From an uncultured Fibrobacter sp. (GTDB lineage: Bacteria; Fibrobacterota; Fibrobacteria; Fibrobacterales; Fibrobacteraceae), in the NCBI GenBank assembly GCA_934700345.1, contig CAKUXP010000003.1, positions 109,902 through 173,901 of the forward strand: a stretch of DNA of 64,000 bases, given 5' to 3'. Below the pieces are notes generated by a model. It made no database searches. It was not told the DNA's origin and saw nothing but the letters and a program-made list of their open reading frames with translations. The translations under genes and the position numbers were made by a program. Shown piece after piece: positions 29,554 to 38,821 of the stretch (its first letter is position 1; every line of letters begins with the position of its first letter).

Positions 29554-31476
29554 ATGGACGACAACGGATTCGTTCTCAGGGTAAGCCTCGACTTCGGCGA
29601 GGCGACGCGCCAGCTGCGCGAATGGAAAAGGAAGAACCTCGACGCCGCGATCCCCCTAGCGGGCAAGGCAGGGGCGAGGTCCGGGACTGGAACCTCCGCC
29701 GTTTCGGCGGACCCGCAGGAGTTCCGCCGTATGGGACGGCAGGTGCGCGTCTCGGCGGAGCTTTTCGGACGCCTGAACGCGTCGCTCAACGCCCTCGTAC
29801 GGAACGGGGGCGCGCTCTCGCGTACCGGGATGCAGGCCGCCGCGAGGGCGGCTTCCGACGGGCTGGACCGCGTGGCGGGAAAGACGGGCAAGGTGGCGGC
29901 GGCCCTGATGGCGTTCCCGGGTGCGACGCAGCTCGCGGCGATGGCCATGAGGCCCGTTTCCAGGATGATGTCCGCGGGAAGCGAGGCCATCAGGCTCTAC
30001 AACGTGCAGAAGCGCGCGGAAACGTCGGCGAGGCAGATTCTCTCGAATTCCGGCATGGGCGAGGACGTGTTCCGCGGAATCCGTGACCGCGCAGGCGAGA
30101 TCCAGGGGCGGACAATCTACGGAGACGAGGCGATGATAGCGGGGGCCGCCGAGCTTTCCACCTACGTCAAGGACCCGGAACTCCTCCAGCGGATGATGGG
30201 GACGCTCGCGGACTACGCCGCCGGCATGACCGGCAACACGGAGCTGGACTCCAGGCAGATGACCGACCTCGCGACGGGTCTCGGCAAGGCGATGTTCGGC
30301 GCCTACGACAGCCTCCGCATGAAGGGGTTTGACGTCGACGAGCTGAAGGCGCTCGACGAGCGAGAAAAGAAGGGCGGAAGCGTGACGGACGCGGAACGCC
30401 TCGCCGCGCTGGAACGCGCCATCGCCGACTACCGGGGGATGGCGGAGGCGTTCGCCTCGACCGACGAGGGGAAGATCATCCAGGCGAGGAACGCGATAGG
30501 CGACATGAAGGAGGAGATAGGCGGCGGTCTGCAGCCCGTCGTTGCCATGTTCACGTCGAGCCTGTCGCAGGGCCTGCCGAAGGCCAAGGCGGCGATAATG
30601 GACGCCGTCCGGAGCGCGCAGCCCGCGCTGGAACGGCTGTCGAACCGGATCGCGGAAATCGACTGGACGGGAATCGTGCAGGCTGTCTCCTTCGCCGCGG
30701 AGGAGGCGGTAGGCATGGCGGAGCGGCTCGCCTACGCCTTCCGGATGCTTTCCGGGAACGCGGACGCGCTGAAGGCCGCCCTCTCCGCCGTCGCGGCTGC
30801 GGTCGCGGGGCTGACTGCGCTGAAGTTCGCCGGGTGGCTGGGAAACGTCCGCACGGCGGTCCTCGAGGCGGCGTCCGCCGCGAGGCTGATGAGCGCCGAA
30901 GTGCTGAAGTTCGGGGCGATGAAGATTGCGCTGACGGGCCTCGGCGCGGCGACGACGTGGGCGGTCGGGAAGATCGCCGAGGCGGCGCTCGCCATGTGGG
31001 AACTCGCGGGCGAAAAGGGGAAGGAGCGGATGCGCGCGCAGGGCTACGCCGAGCACGGGGCGGACTACGCCTCGCTCGCGGCGAGAAGGCGCGAGTGGAA
31101 GGAGGCGAGGGAAAGGGCAGGGGACTCGTACGGCAGGGTCGAATCCGCCACGCGGAGCGTCGACGAGGCGTACGCCAGATACCGGGCCGCTGCGGAAAAG
31201 GTCCGCGACACGGACTACGGCGAGGGCGTCGCAGGCGGCGGAGTCACCGACGCCATGCGCCGGGAACTCGGCTGGAAGGTCCAGGCGTCCCGCGACGGAA
31301 AGGCCGGCGTCACGAACAACAGCATCGTGAACTGCGGCAATACCGCGATAACCAACAACATCAGCACGGACGTGAAGGACCTCGCGGACATCATCCGCCG
31401 CACGGTCGACGAGGTGATGACGTCGCACCTCACCGTACGGACGGGCCTCGAGCGGATGAAGGCGGTCAGCCTGTGA
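29554..31476 (+). CDS. Tail tape measure protein
   Basis: The product is 640 aa, short for this class, so the tail should be short. Mostly helical, with hydrophobic segments near residues 110-135 and about 395-475 (SAVAAAVAGLTALKFAGWLG). The C-terminus has a strand-like VTNNSIVNCGNTAITNNIS. It starts one base after the chaperone fusion ends. Confidence 0.85.
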   Translation: MDDNGFVLRVSLDFGEATRQLREWKRKNLDAAIPLAGKAGARSGTGTSAVSADPQEFRRMGRQVRVSAELFGRLNASLNALVRNGGALSRTGMQAAARAASDGLDRVAGKTGKVAAALMAFPGATQLAAMAMRPVSRMMSAGSEAIRLYNVQKRAETSARQILSNSGMGEDVFRGIRDRAGEIQGRTIYGDEAMIAGAAELSTYVKDPELLQRMMGTLADYAAGMTGNTELDSRQMTDLATGLGKAMFGAYDSLRMKGFDVDELKALDEREKKGGSVTDAERLAALERAIADYRGMAEAFASTDEGKIIQARNAIGDMKEEIGGGLQPVVAMFTSSLSQGLPKAKAAIMDAVRSAQPALERLSNRIAEIDWTGIVQAVSFAAEEAVGMAERLAYAFRMLSGNADALKAALSAVAAAVAGLTALKFAGWLGNVRTAVLEAASAARLMSAEVLKFGAMKIALTGLGAATTWAVGKIAEAALAMWELAGEKGKERMRAQGYAEHGADYASLAARRREWKEARERAGDSYGRVESATRSVDEAYARYRAAAEKVRDTDYGEGVAGGGVTDAMRRELGWKVQASRDGKAGVTNNSIVNCGNTAITNNISTDVKDLADIIRRTVDEVMTSHLTVRTGLERMKAVSL

Positions 31477-32195
31477 TAGGGTGGATAGAAAAGATTGCTT
31501 CGGAGTTCGGCGACCGCCCGGACCCTTCGCCCGTACCGGCCTCGCTCTTCGCGACGGCGGAATCCCCGGGGTTTCCGGACGAGCGGCTCCCCTTCGACCT
31601 GATGGTGTCGGAGAGCCACTCGGCGGAGTTCGAGATAGCGGAGCACGCGGTCGAGGACGGGACGCGGATAGCGGACACGATAGTCCCGCGCCTCCGCCGC
31701 GTACGCGTGACGGGCATGTTCACGAACCATCCGGTCGGGAACGCGGGGCTCTACGTGGATTCTGACGGGAACCGCCGGGATCGCGCTCCGGACAGGGTAG
31801 AGATTGACGGGCGCGAGGCGGTGACCAACACGGCGCTCGCGCGCTGGGAGGCCCTGCGGAAGCTCGCCGCGGAAAGGAGGACCGTCCGGCTCGTCACGGC
31901 TCTCGAGACCTACGGCGACATGGCGATAGAGTCCGTGTCGGCGAGGCGTTCCGGCAACGACGGAGAAAGCGTCACATTCGAGGCGGCGCTGCGGGAGATC
32001 CGCACGGCGAGCCTCCGTGGCGTTCGCGTCGAGGGCGTCTGGGACCCGCGGGAACCCGCGACGATGGACACGCCGGAGAGACGGGCGATGTCGAGGAAGA
32101 AGAACGACGGCAAGGTCAGCGCGGAGGAGGCCTCCGCCGAGGAGGCCGGCCGCAGGATAGCCGCCGCCACGGACGGCGAGACCATGGGAGGGTAG
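31473..32195 (+). CDS. Dit-like baseplate protein
   Basis: The product is 240 aa, GTG start overlapping the tape-measure TGA. LMVSESHSAEFEIAEHAVEDGTRIADTIVPRLRRVRVTGMFTNH matches Dit-like tail proteins of contractile phages. The C-terminal 45 residues are charged and look disordered. Confidence 0.7.
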   Translation: MIGWIEKIASEFGDRPDPSPVPASLFATAESPGFPDERLPFDLMVSESHSAEFEIAEHAVEDGTRIADTIVPRLRRVRVTGMFTNHPVGNAGLYVDSDGNRRDRAPDRVEIDGREAVTNTALARWEALRKLAAERRTVRLVTALETYGDMAIESVSARRSGNDGESVTFEAALREIRTASLRGVRVEGVWDPREPATMDTPERRAMSRKKNDGKVSAEEASAEEAGRRIAAATDGETMGG

Positions 32196-32196
32196 C

Positions 32197-32541
32197 GTGT
32201 ACAGGATACCGACCGAAACCGGTGGCGGGGCGTACCTCGCCGAGAGCGTGAACCTGGGCGGCGTGTCGATAGCGATACGGCTCCTGTGGAACAGCCGGGA
32301 CGGGCACTGGTTCGCGGACTTCGAGAGCGTTCACGGGAAAAATTCTGGGGTGCGCCTGGTCCCCGGCTCGCGACTCCTCGCCTCGTCGAACCGGGCGATT
32401 CCCGGCGGGGACTTCGCCGTCCTGCGCGTCGTGTCCGACGGGGCTTCCCCCGTCGGGTTCTCGAACCTGGGGACCGAATGGGGTCTGTTCTACGTCGAAC
32501 CTGGCGACGCGGAGACGCTCGAAAGGTACGGGGCGATATGA
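32197..32541 (+). CDS. Baseplate plug protein (Pam3 gp18-like)
   Basis: The product is 114 aa, GTG start after GGGAGG. VNLGGVSIAIRLLWNSRDGHWFADFESVHGK...RLVPGSRLLASSNRA fits the cyanophage Pam3 plug family (DUF6983). Confidence 0.7.
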   Translation: MYRIPTETGGGAYLAESVNLGGVSIAIRLLWNSRDGHWFADFESVHGKNSGVRLVPGSRLLASSNRAIPGGDFAVLRVVSDGASPVGFSNLGTEWGLFYVEPGDAETLERYGAI

Positions 32542-33569
32542 GCTTCGGGAGGGTGGTAAGGCTGTACGCCGGAAAGTTCTTCGAAGGGAACGGGACAGGC
32601 GGCGACGCGCTGGACCTCTCCGCGCTGGACATCGACTTCGAGGTGACGCGTGCCGTCACGTTTTACGACAACTGCGCGACGGTGACCGTCCACAACGCCT
32701 CGCCGTCCACCGTCCGCAGGCTTTCGGACGACTGCAACTCGCTAGTCCTGCAGGCCGGATACCGGGACGGGGCGGTCGGGAACATCTTCGTCGGTCAGAT
32801 AGCCTGCGTGGAGACGCACCGGGACGGGGCCGGATACGCGACGACCGTGAGCTGCGTCTCGTCGCGCGGCGCGTTCTACCAGCTGTCGAGGCTGCACGTG
32901 TCCGTCTCCTTCGACCGCGGGACGCGCGTCCGCGCGTGCCTCGAAACGCTCTGCGCCTATGCGGGGATAGCGCTCCGCGCCGGGTTTACGGAAGACATGG
33001 AAAAGGGCATCCCGTGGGCCTTCTCCGCTTCCGGGACGTTCCGCGCCGTGGCGAGGCAGTTCACGGATTTCATCCTGTGGCCGTATTTCAAGAAGAGGAT
33101 ATACCTCGACAACAACGAGCTTATCGTGACGGACGGGAAAAATTCCGTCGGGCTGGAGGACATCGTCCTCGACCATTCGAGCGGTCTCCTTTCCGCGACC
33201 GCGCGGCGCGACGAGTCGCTGAACCGGGTGAACTTCGGCGACGACCCCGAGTACTACCTCTTCTCCGAGAAGGAGGGCGAGACCGCGGAGGAATACAGGG
33301 GAAGGAAGCCTGCGGAAACCTCCGGGACGATATACAGGCCGAGGGAAATCGAGTTCAGGGCGCTCGTCACCCCGAAGATAGCCCCAAACGTGTTTGTCCA
33401 GGTGGACAGCTCGACCGGGTCGGGCTACGATTCCGTGACGGCCGTCAAGGGTCGTTTCGTCGTGACGCGCTGCGTCTTCCGCGGCAGCAACGCCGGGGGC
33501 GACTTCACCGTGGAATGCGAGGCGCGCGAGGCTGAACCGCTCCCCGTAAAGGAGGCTTCCGGTGCTTGA
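32538..33569 (+). CDS. Baseplate hub protein
   Basis: The product is 343 aa. Position between plug and spike, and repeated beta segments (FEVTRAVTFYDNCATVTVHNAS; RNFGDD-type ends), fit a gp27/gpD-like hub. ATGA overlap with the plug gene and an 8-base overlap with the spike gene. Confidence 0.65.
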   Translation: MSFGRVVRLYAGKFFEGNGTGGDALDLSALDIDFEVTRAVTFYDNCATVTVHNASPSTVRRLSDDCNSLVLQAGYRDGAVGNIFVGQIACVETHRDGAGYATTVSCVSSRGAFYQLSRLHVSVSFDRGTRVRACLETLCAYAGIALRAGFTEDMEKGIPWAFSASGTFRAVARQFTDFILWPYFKKRIYLDNNELIVTDGKNSVGLEDIVLDHSSGLLSATARRDESLNRVNFGDDPEYYLFSEKEGETAEEYRGRKPAETSGTIYRPREIEFRALVTPKIAPNVFVQVDSSTGSGYDSVTAVKGRFVVTRCVFRGSNAGGDFTVECEAREAEPLPVKEASGA

Positions 33570-34200
33570 CCTCGTGGAACTCGCGAACGAGACATTCGAT
33601 TCCAGGATGGAGGACTTCGAGACCGCCATCCCGGGCGTCGTGGAAAGGGTGAACGCCGACGGCACGGTGGACGCGAGACCGTCGATACGGAACGTGCTCA
33701 AGAACATGCAGATGGAGCCTGCGGACCCGAAGACGGGAAGGCTCCGCCCGGCGAAGGGCGTTCCCGTTCTGTGGCCGGGGACGGCCACGGCCGTGGCGAA
33801 ATTCGAGCTTGCGGAAGGCGACCCTGTCCTGCTCGTGGCGTCGAGCCGCGACTTGCGCACATGGAAGGAGGGCGGATGGGATTCCGGGAAGCCCTATTCC
33901 CCTCCGTCTTTCGCCGGCAACGACATGAACTCCCTGCTCGCCGTCCCGCTCAGGCTAGAAAGGCACGGAAAGTCGTCTCCGAAGACCGTCGTCACCGTGA
34001 AGAGGGACGGCTCGGTGAAGGTCGAGTGCGGGAAAATCGAGATAGACGCGGAAAGCGTGAGGGTCTCCGGGGAACTGGAAGTCGGCAAGGGGGTGAAGGC
34101 GGGTGGCGAGGTGACGGCGAACGCGGACACGATACCCGTGAACCTTTCGACGCATACGCACATGACCGCCGTCGGGCCTTCCGACCCCGGCAAGGGCTAG
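33562..34200 (+). CDS. Baseplate spike protein, Gp138/gpV-like
   Basis: The product is 212 aa. The N-terminal OB-like region (GVVERVNADGTVDARPSIRNV; GVPVLWPG) matches Gp138. Beta repeats follow (SVKVECGKIEIDAESVRVSGELEVGKGVKAGGEV). The tip STHTHM supplies the HxH metal site of membrane-piercing spikes. Confidence 0.8.
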   Translation: MLDLVELANETFDSRMEDFETAIPGVVERVNADGTVDARPSIRNVLKNMQMEPADPKTGRLRPAKGVPVLWPGTATAVAKFELAEGDPVLLVASSRDLRTWKEGGWDSGKPYSPPSFAGNDMNSLLAVPLRLERHGKSSPKTVVTVKRDGSVKVECGKIEIDAESVRVSGELEVGKGVKAGGEVTANADTIPVNLSTHTHMTAVGPSDPGKG

Positions 34201-34481
34201 TCGCGGTTCAGCGGACGCAGGGCGCGCTCGCGCCTCTCGCTCTCGGAAAGGGCGGGCCTCTCCTTCGGCGGCTGCCCTATCCCCAGCCTCGAAAACACGA
34301 AGTGCACCCCCCTGCACACGGCGTAGAAGAAAACGCCGAAGAGGATCGCGGGGACTATCCCTAGGCCGAAAAGGACGCCTAGAAACAGGAGCACGAAGAT
34401 GCCTACGGCGATGCCTATCAGTACGGCATCGACGGCGGACCCGAACAGGCCCAGGGCTGCGAAAATCGCGGGAAATCTCAT
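34197..34481 (-). CDS. Minus-strand two-span membrane protein
   Basis: The product is 94 aa. Hydrophobic segments at about residues 15-40 (AVDAVLIGIAVGIFVLLFLG) and 43-62 (GIVPAILFGVFFYAVCRG) precede a basic tail. GGAGGC lies 6 bases before ATG 34479-34481. It sits antisense within the baseplate operon, sharing the palindrome CTAG as stop with the spike gene. This is a typical moron position. Superinfection exclusion or another membrane role is possible but not shown. Confidence 0.65.
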   Translation of the reverse strand: MRFPAIFAALGLFGSAVDAVLIGIAVGIFVLLFLGVLFGLGIVPAILFGVFFYAVCRGVHFVFSRLGIGQPPKERPALSESERRERALRPLNRD

Positions 34482-34596
34482 TTGGCGCCTCCTATGCTCT
34501 CTATTCAAGATACACAAAAATCCGCACGCGCGGACCTTCTTTTTCGTGATTTTTGGGCGTCTTTCGGAAATTCCGCCCGGAACGGGCTCCCTGTGG

Positions 34597-34602
34597 TATC
34601 TT
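34597..34602 (+). promoter_or_regulatory. -10-like box before the gp25-like gene
   Basis: TATCTT lies 7 bases before ATG 34610, repeating the leaderless spacing, but no -35 box is seen. It may restart transcription after the antisense gene. Confidence 0.35.
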
Positions 34603-34609
34603 TTCACGG

Positions 34610-34978
34610 ATGAACGAACTGCGACTTTCCCCCTCACACGACATCTTCCTTTCGGGCGACCGCATCGCGCGCTTCCCGAAATCCGGCGACAGGGCCGCGG
34701 CGTCGAGCGTCGGGCAGGCCGCCCTGTGCATGGCGAGGACGGAGGAGGGCGAGGCGTTCGCCGACCCCGGCGAGGGCATCCCCTGGTTCCGCTCCATCCT
34801 CGGGCTGCCGGAAAGCCACCTCGACGTGGCGCTCCGAATCGTCCGGGAAAAGCTGGAGGCGGTCCCCGGGGTTTCCGAATGCGTACGGCTCGAGCTTTCC
34901 GCCGGGAAGGGGACGCGGACCGTATCGGGCCGGTTCACCATACGCGCCGGTGGCGCGACAGATTCGGAGGACTTCTAG
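34610..34978 (+). CDS. Baseplate wedge protein, gpW/gp25-like
   Basis: The product is 122 aa. HDIFLSGDRIARF and the end VPGVSECVRLELSAG...TVSGRFTI follow the gp25 pattern. It precedes the gpJ-like gene as in other myoviruses. Confidence 0.7.
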   Translation: MNELRLSPSHDIFLSGDRIARFPKSGDRAAASSVGQAALCMARTEEGEAFADPGEGIPWFRSILGLPESHLDVALRIVREKLEAVPGVSECVRLELSAGKGTRTVSGRFTIRAGGATDSEDF

Positions 34979-35908
34979 ATGGCCATAGGGGCGGCTGCGC
35001 TTTCAGCACAAAGCGGAATTTCGGTAAAGAGCTTCAGGGAGACGCGCGAGGCGCTCGCCTCGGAATTCAAAAGGACGTTCGGCTCAGCGCTCAACACGGC
35101 GTCGTCCGGCCCGGACGGGATGCTTATAGACATCTTCGCCTATGCGTCCGCCGAGGCGGCGCAAACCGTGCAGGCGGCGTTGGCGAACCTTGACGCGGCG
35201 ACCGCCGAGGGAGTCTTCCTCGACCGGATAGCGGTAATCGCTGGGCTTCCCAGGCGCGACGGGGAGACCGACGCGGAACTCAGGAAGAGGATCGGCGAGG
35301 CTGCATATTCAGGCCTCGCCACGTACGACGGGATGCTTACATATCTGGGAAAGCTGGTCGGGAACGTATCGCTCTCGGCCAACGACGAGCCGTACGCGAA
35401 GGACGGCGTCCCGGGACATTCCGTGGCGGTCCTCGTCCCGGACACTTTCTCCCACTCGGATGCCGACGGAAACGACGACACGGACGCCTTCGTGGCGCAG
35501 GCCATCTGGCGCTGCAAGCCGGCCGGCATAAGGACGCACGGGACGGTCTCTGCGACCGCCACCGACGCCGCGGGGAACCCGCACGAGGTCCACTTCGAGA
35601 GGATTTCCGGGAAGCCGCTCTCGCTCTCGGTCTGGATTACCGAATACGACGAGGAACGGCTTCCCGACGACTATGCCGACCTCATCAGGGCGGCGCTCGC
35701 CGAATGGGCGAAGGGCGAATACGCGCCCGGAAAGGACATCATCGTGCAGAGGCTCGTCGGACCTGTGTTCGACGCCGCGGAGGGCGTGGAATCGGTCAGA
35801 ATCGCCGCCACGTTCGGCGGGACGACGAGGACGGACGGGAGGATTCCCGTCCCGGCATGGAACTACGCGACGCTCGCCGCCGCCGACATCGGGGTTTCCA
35901 AGGAATGA
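34979..35908 (+). CDS. Baseplate J-like protein
   Basis: The product is 309 aa. GPDGMLIDIFAYASAEAAQTVQAALANLDAATAEGVFLDRIAVIAGLPR is the Mu gp47/P2 gpJ N-terminal signature. The ATG follows the previous TAG directly. Confidence 0.85.
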   Translation: MAIGAAALSAQSGISVKSFRETREALASEFKRTFGSALNTASSGPDGMLIDIFAYASAEAAQTVQAALANLDAATAEGVFLDRIAVIAGLPRRDGETDAELRKRIGEAAYSGLATYDGMLTYLGKLVGNVSLSANDEPYAKDGVPGHSVAVLVPDTFSHSDADGNDDTDAFVAQAIWRCKPAGIRTHGTVSATATDAAGNPHEVHFERISGKPLSLSVWITEYDEERLPDDYADLIRAALAEWAKGEYAPGKDIIVQRLVGPVFDAAEGVESVRIAATFGGTTRTDGRIPVPAWNYATLAAADIGVSKE

Positions 35909-36447
35909 CTAGTCTCGACCTGTGGGAAAGCGTGAAGGGGCTTGTACTCGAACAGTACCGTTCTAGCCCGAACCTGCTCCGCATCCTGAAAGCTGCGGTA
36001 GGCTCGCTCCAGGATGCGGAGGATTCCGCGGAACGGATCTCCGACGTTTTCGACCTTTCCGTTGCCGATGGGGCGTGGCTTGACCTCATCGGGAAGATAC
36101 GGAACGTGGGGCGCAAGCCCGGCGAGACGGACGGAGAGTACCGTTCGAGGATGGAATACCTCTTCAAGGACGACACCGCCGGCACGCCCGACAACGTGAT
36201 TTCGAACGCCTCGGACCTTTCCGGCGACCCCGCGCCTCAATACACGGACGAGTGCCCGGCGACGTTCTTCGTCTATACTCCCGGAGGCCGCCAGCTCCTG
36301 CGGAAGCAGGTCCGGAGGCTCGCCCCGGCGGGCGTGCTGGGATTGCCCGGGGCGGCGCTTTCGGCGGCGGACGGCGCGTTCCTCGCGACCGCGGACGGAA
36401 AGAAAATCCTCGCGGCGGCCAGGGACGAGGACAGGGAGGGCGCATGA
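35905..36447 (+). CDS. Tail protein I / DUF2612-like baseplate protein
   Basis: The product is 180 aa. FDLSVADGAWLDLIGKIRNVGRKPGETDGEYRSRM matches DUF2612 and gpI-like proteins, which follow gpJ. ATGA overlap upstream. Confidence 0.75.
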   Translation: MTSLDLWESVKGLVLEQYRSSPNLLRILKAAVGSLQDAEDSAERISDVFDLSVADGAWLDLIGKIRNVGRKPGETDGEYRSRMEYLFKDDTAGTPDNVISNASDLSGDPAPQYTDECPATFFVYTPGGRQLLRKQVRRLAPAGVLGLPGAALSAADGAFLATADGKKILAAARDEDREGA

Positions 36448-36785
36448 CGGCGAAGGACGACTTCAGGAAGAGCCTCGCCGAGGAGCTGGTCAAGGCGGGA
36501 CGGAAAAACACGGAAATCTCCGCGCCAGGAGACGCCGGACGCAAGGAGGCCATGGAAAACCTGGCGGCTGCGTTCGCGGACCCGGTGGGCGAATACGTGG
36601 AAAAGGAAACGGCGACGGCGTCCGCAGGGCTGCGGTCGTCGGACGGCACGGTGGACATTACGCCCGTGACCGAGGGCGAAAGGACGTATTCCGACCTGTC
36701 CGTGAAGCGGGCGGTCGGGGCGGCCAGGTCGGAAATCAGGGACATAACGGTGAGCGGCGACACGCTCGTAATCACGGGGTTCTGA
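36444..36785 (+). CDS. Hypothetical fibre-proximal protein
   Basis: The product is 113 aa. Charged helical N-terminus, then GLRSSDGTVDITPVTEGERTYSDLSVKRAV. It lies between gpI-like and fibre genes, so an adaptor role is likely by position. Confidence 0.55.
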   Translation: MTAKDDFRKSLAEELVKAGRKNTEISAPGDAGRKEAMENLAAAFADPVGEYVEKETATASAGLRSSDGTVDITPVTEGERTYSDLSVKRAVGAARSEIRDITVSGDTLVITGF

Positions 36786-36788
36786 AAA

Positions 36789-38807
36789 ATGGGCATACTG
36801 AAAAAGATAAGGGACAAGACAGGGACCGTCCACGACCTCGGCGACAGCCGTGTGGACGCCTTCGAGACGGAGCTTTCCGGGGCGGAGCACAACGTTCCGT
36901 ATTCGCCGGCGGTGCTGGGCAAGGCGAACGCCATCGAGAAGAAGATCGACGACCACGCCTCAAACGTGGCGAACCCGCACGGGGTGACCAAGGAACAGCT
37001 GGGTCTCGCCAACGTGGAGAACAAGAGCTCGACGCAGATCCGCTCCGAAATCACCAAGGAGAACGTGACGAACGCGCTGGGCTACACGCCCATCGACGAG
37101 AGCCGTATCGGCGCGGCGAACGGGGTCGCCTCGCTCGACGCGGGCGGACGGATTCCGGCAAGCCAGATTCCCGGCGGATTCGACAACATCGACGAATACG
37201 ACAGCCTCTCCGACTTCCCGGAGACGGGCGAGGAGGGCAAGATATACGTCGCCAAGGACACGAACCTGACCTACCGCTGGACGGGGACGCAGTACGTGGA
37301 GATTTCGCCCTCGCTCGCACTTGGCGAGACGGCGACGACTGCGTACCGGGGCGACCGAGGGAAGACCGCCTACGACCATTCGCAGGTTTCCGGGGATTCG
37401 ACCATCCACCACACGCACGCCAACAAGGAGCTTCTCGACAGCTACACGCAGACGGAGGCGGACCTCGCCAACGCCGTCGCCAAGGTGCACGAGCACGGGA
37501 ACAAGGCCGTGCTGGACGGCATCACCGCCGACAAGGTGAGCGCATGGGATTCCAAGCAGCAGGCTCTCACGTTCGACGACGCCCCGACAGCAGGCAGCGA
37601 GAATCCGGTCACTTCCGACGGAATCAAAACGGCGCTAGACGATATGCAGAAGACAGCTTCTGGAACTATTGGCTGCGGCAAACCTGTCACAGCTGGACAT
37701 GTCGCTAGGCTCGCAACGATCGACTATTCATTGGTTAAGACTTCGAGTTCGGAACTTAACGGCACGGTGTCATACATCGTTAATAATTCGCCATCTTCAA
37801 AATACAATTACTCATCGAGCTTCATAATCACAATGCCTGCGAATAAGTCTGGTTGCTCGATCACGATGAGCAACCCGCTTTGCGCCGGAATGCTGAAGAT
37901 GGTCCTTGACGAACAGGCGAAAACCGTGGACCTGTATCTTGTAGCCCCTGTGAACGGGACGCCATTCAGTGCCGGAATCCTGACGTTCGATTCGTATCGC
38001 AACGGAACCGATAGCTATATCGACCCGATTTCGAAATTAGTGAAATACTATTCGCTCCATTCTACCACGGAGAATCTCTGGAGTTCTACCGTGCCCGAAT
38101 GGACGCCGTGGTTCTCGGAAATTTACGGGATGAGCGCAGGCAGTGAATCCGTCCCGGTGTATCTGGAAAACGGTATAGCGAAGGAGGCTACCGGCGTTGC
38201 GACAAAGGAGGAACTCGAAGCACAGGGCAACGTGATCCTGACCTATGGACAGATGCCCACGAAGAAGGACGGGACGGCATACACGTTCGCAGAACTCAAG
38301 ACGATAGCCGACCAGGGACGACTGATGGCGCAGAATGGCGGTCCAAAGAATTTCTGCGTCACCAAGACCGACCTCTCCGAAATCGTTTTCTGCAGGGCGG
38401 CGACCGATGGATCCGGCGGCAGGATAAGCTCCTGGATTCTGTCCTCCTCGCTGAAATGGTCCGAAAAGTACATCCTCGTCCAGCCGAAGCTCGCCAAGAC
38501 GGACTCGGAAATCACGGACGCCGTGGAAAAGGCGCACGAGCATTCGAACAAGACCGTTCTCGACGGAATAACGGCGGACAAGGTGACGGCGTGGGATTCC
38601 AAGCAGCAGGCACTCACGTTCGACGACACGCCGACAGCCGGAAGCACGAACCCGGTGACATCGGGCGGAGTGAAGACGGCGCTCGACGCCGAATCCACGG
38701 CACGCACGGAGGCGGACACGGCACTCGGCGGAAGAATCGACACGGTGGACGCCAGGGGGCTGACCGTCAAGGAAATCGACGGCGAGCCGGTGCTGTGCTT
38801 CGAGTAA
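36789..38807 (+). CDS. Tail fibre protein with duplicated shaft module
   Basis: The product is 672 aa. The N-terminal part has collar-like repeats (VANPHGVTKEQLGLANVENKSS; NALGYTPID). A shaft module with HEH.NK.VLDGITADKV.AWDSKQQALTFDD occurs twice, at residues about 228-288 and 576-636. Between them lies a 285-residue core that is poorer in GC (37640-38200) and likely binds the receptor. The pattern suggests module insertion by recombination. Confidence 0.8.
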   Translation: MGILKKIRDKTGTVHDLGDSRVDAFETELSGAEHNVPYSPAVLGKANAIEKKIDDHASNVANPHGVTKEQLGLANVENKSSTQIRSEITKENVTNALGYTPIDESRIGAANGVASLDAGGRIPASQIPGGFDNIDEYDSLSDFPETGEEGKIYVAKDTNLTYRWTGTQYVEISPSLALGETATTAYRGDRGKTAYDHSQVSGDSTIHHTHANKELLDSYTQTEADLANAVAKVHEHGNKAVLDGITADKVSAWDSKQQALTFDDAPTAGSENPVTSDGIKTALDDMQKTASGTIGCGKPVTAGHVARLATIDYSLVKTSSSELNGTVSYIVNNSPSSKYNYSSSFIITMPANKSGCSITMSNPLCAGMLKMVLDEQAKTVDLYLVAPVNGTPFSAGILTFDSYRNGTDSYIDPISKLVKYYSLHSTTENLWSSTVPEWTPWFSEIYGMSAGSESVPVYLENGIAKEATGVATKEELEAQGNVILTYGQMPTKKDGTAYTFAELKTIADQGRLMAQNGGPKNFCVTKTDLSEIVFCRAATDGSGGRISSWILSSSLKWSEKYILVQPKLAKTDSEITDAVEKAHEHSNKTVLDGITADKVTAWDSKQQALTFDDTPTAGSTNPVTSGGVKTALDAESTARTEADTALGGRIDTVDARGLTVKEIDGEPVLCFE

Positions 38808-38821
38808 GGAGGTGAAGAAAA

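Noticed and set aside
29656..31428. 590-aa minus-strand frame opposite the tape measure
   Set aside because: Shadow of the tape-measure gene with no start signal.
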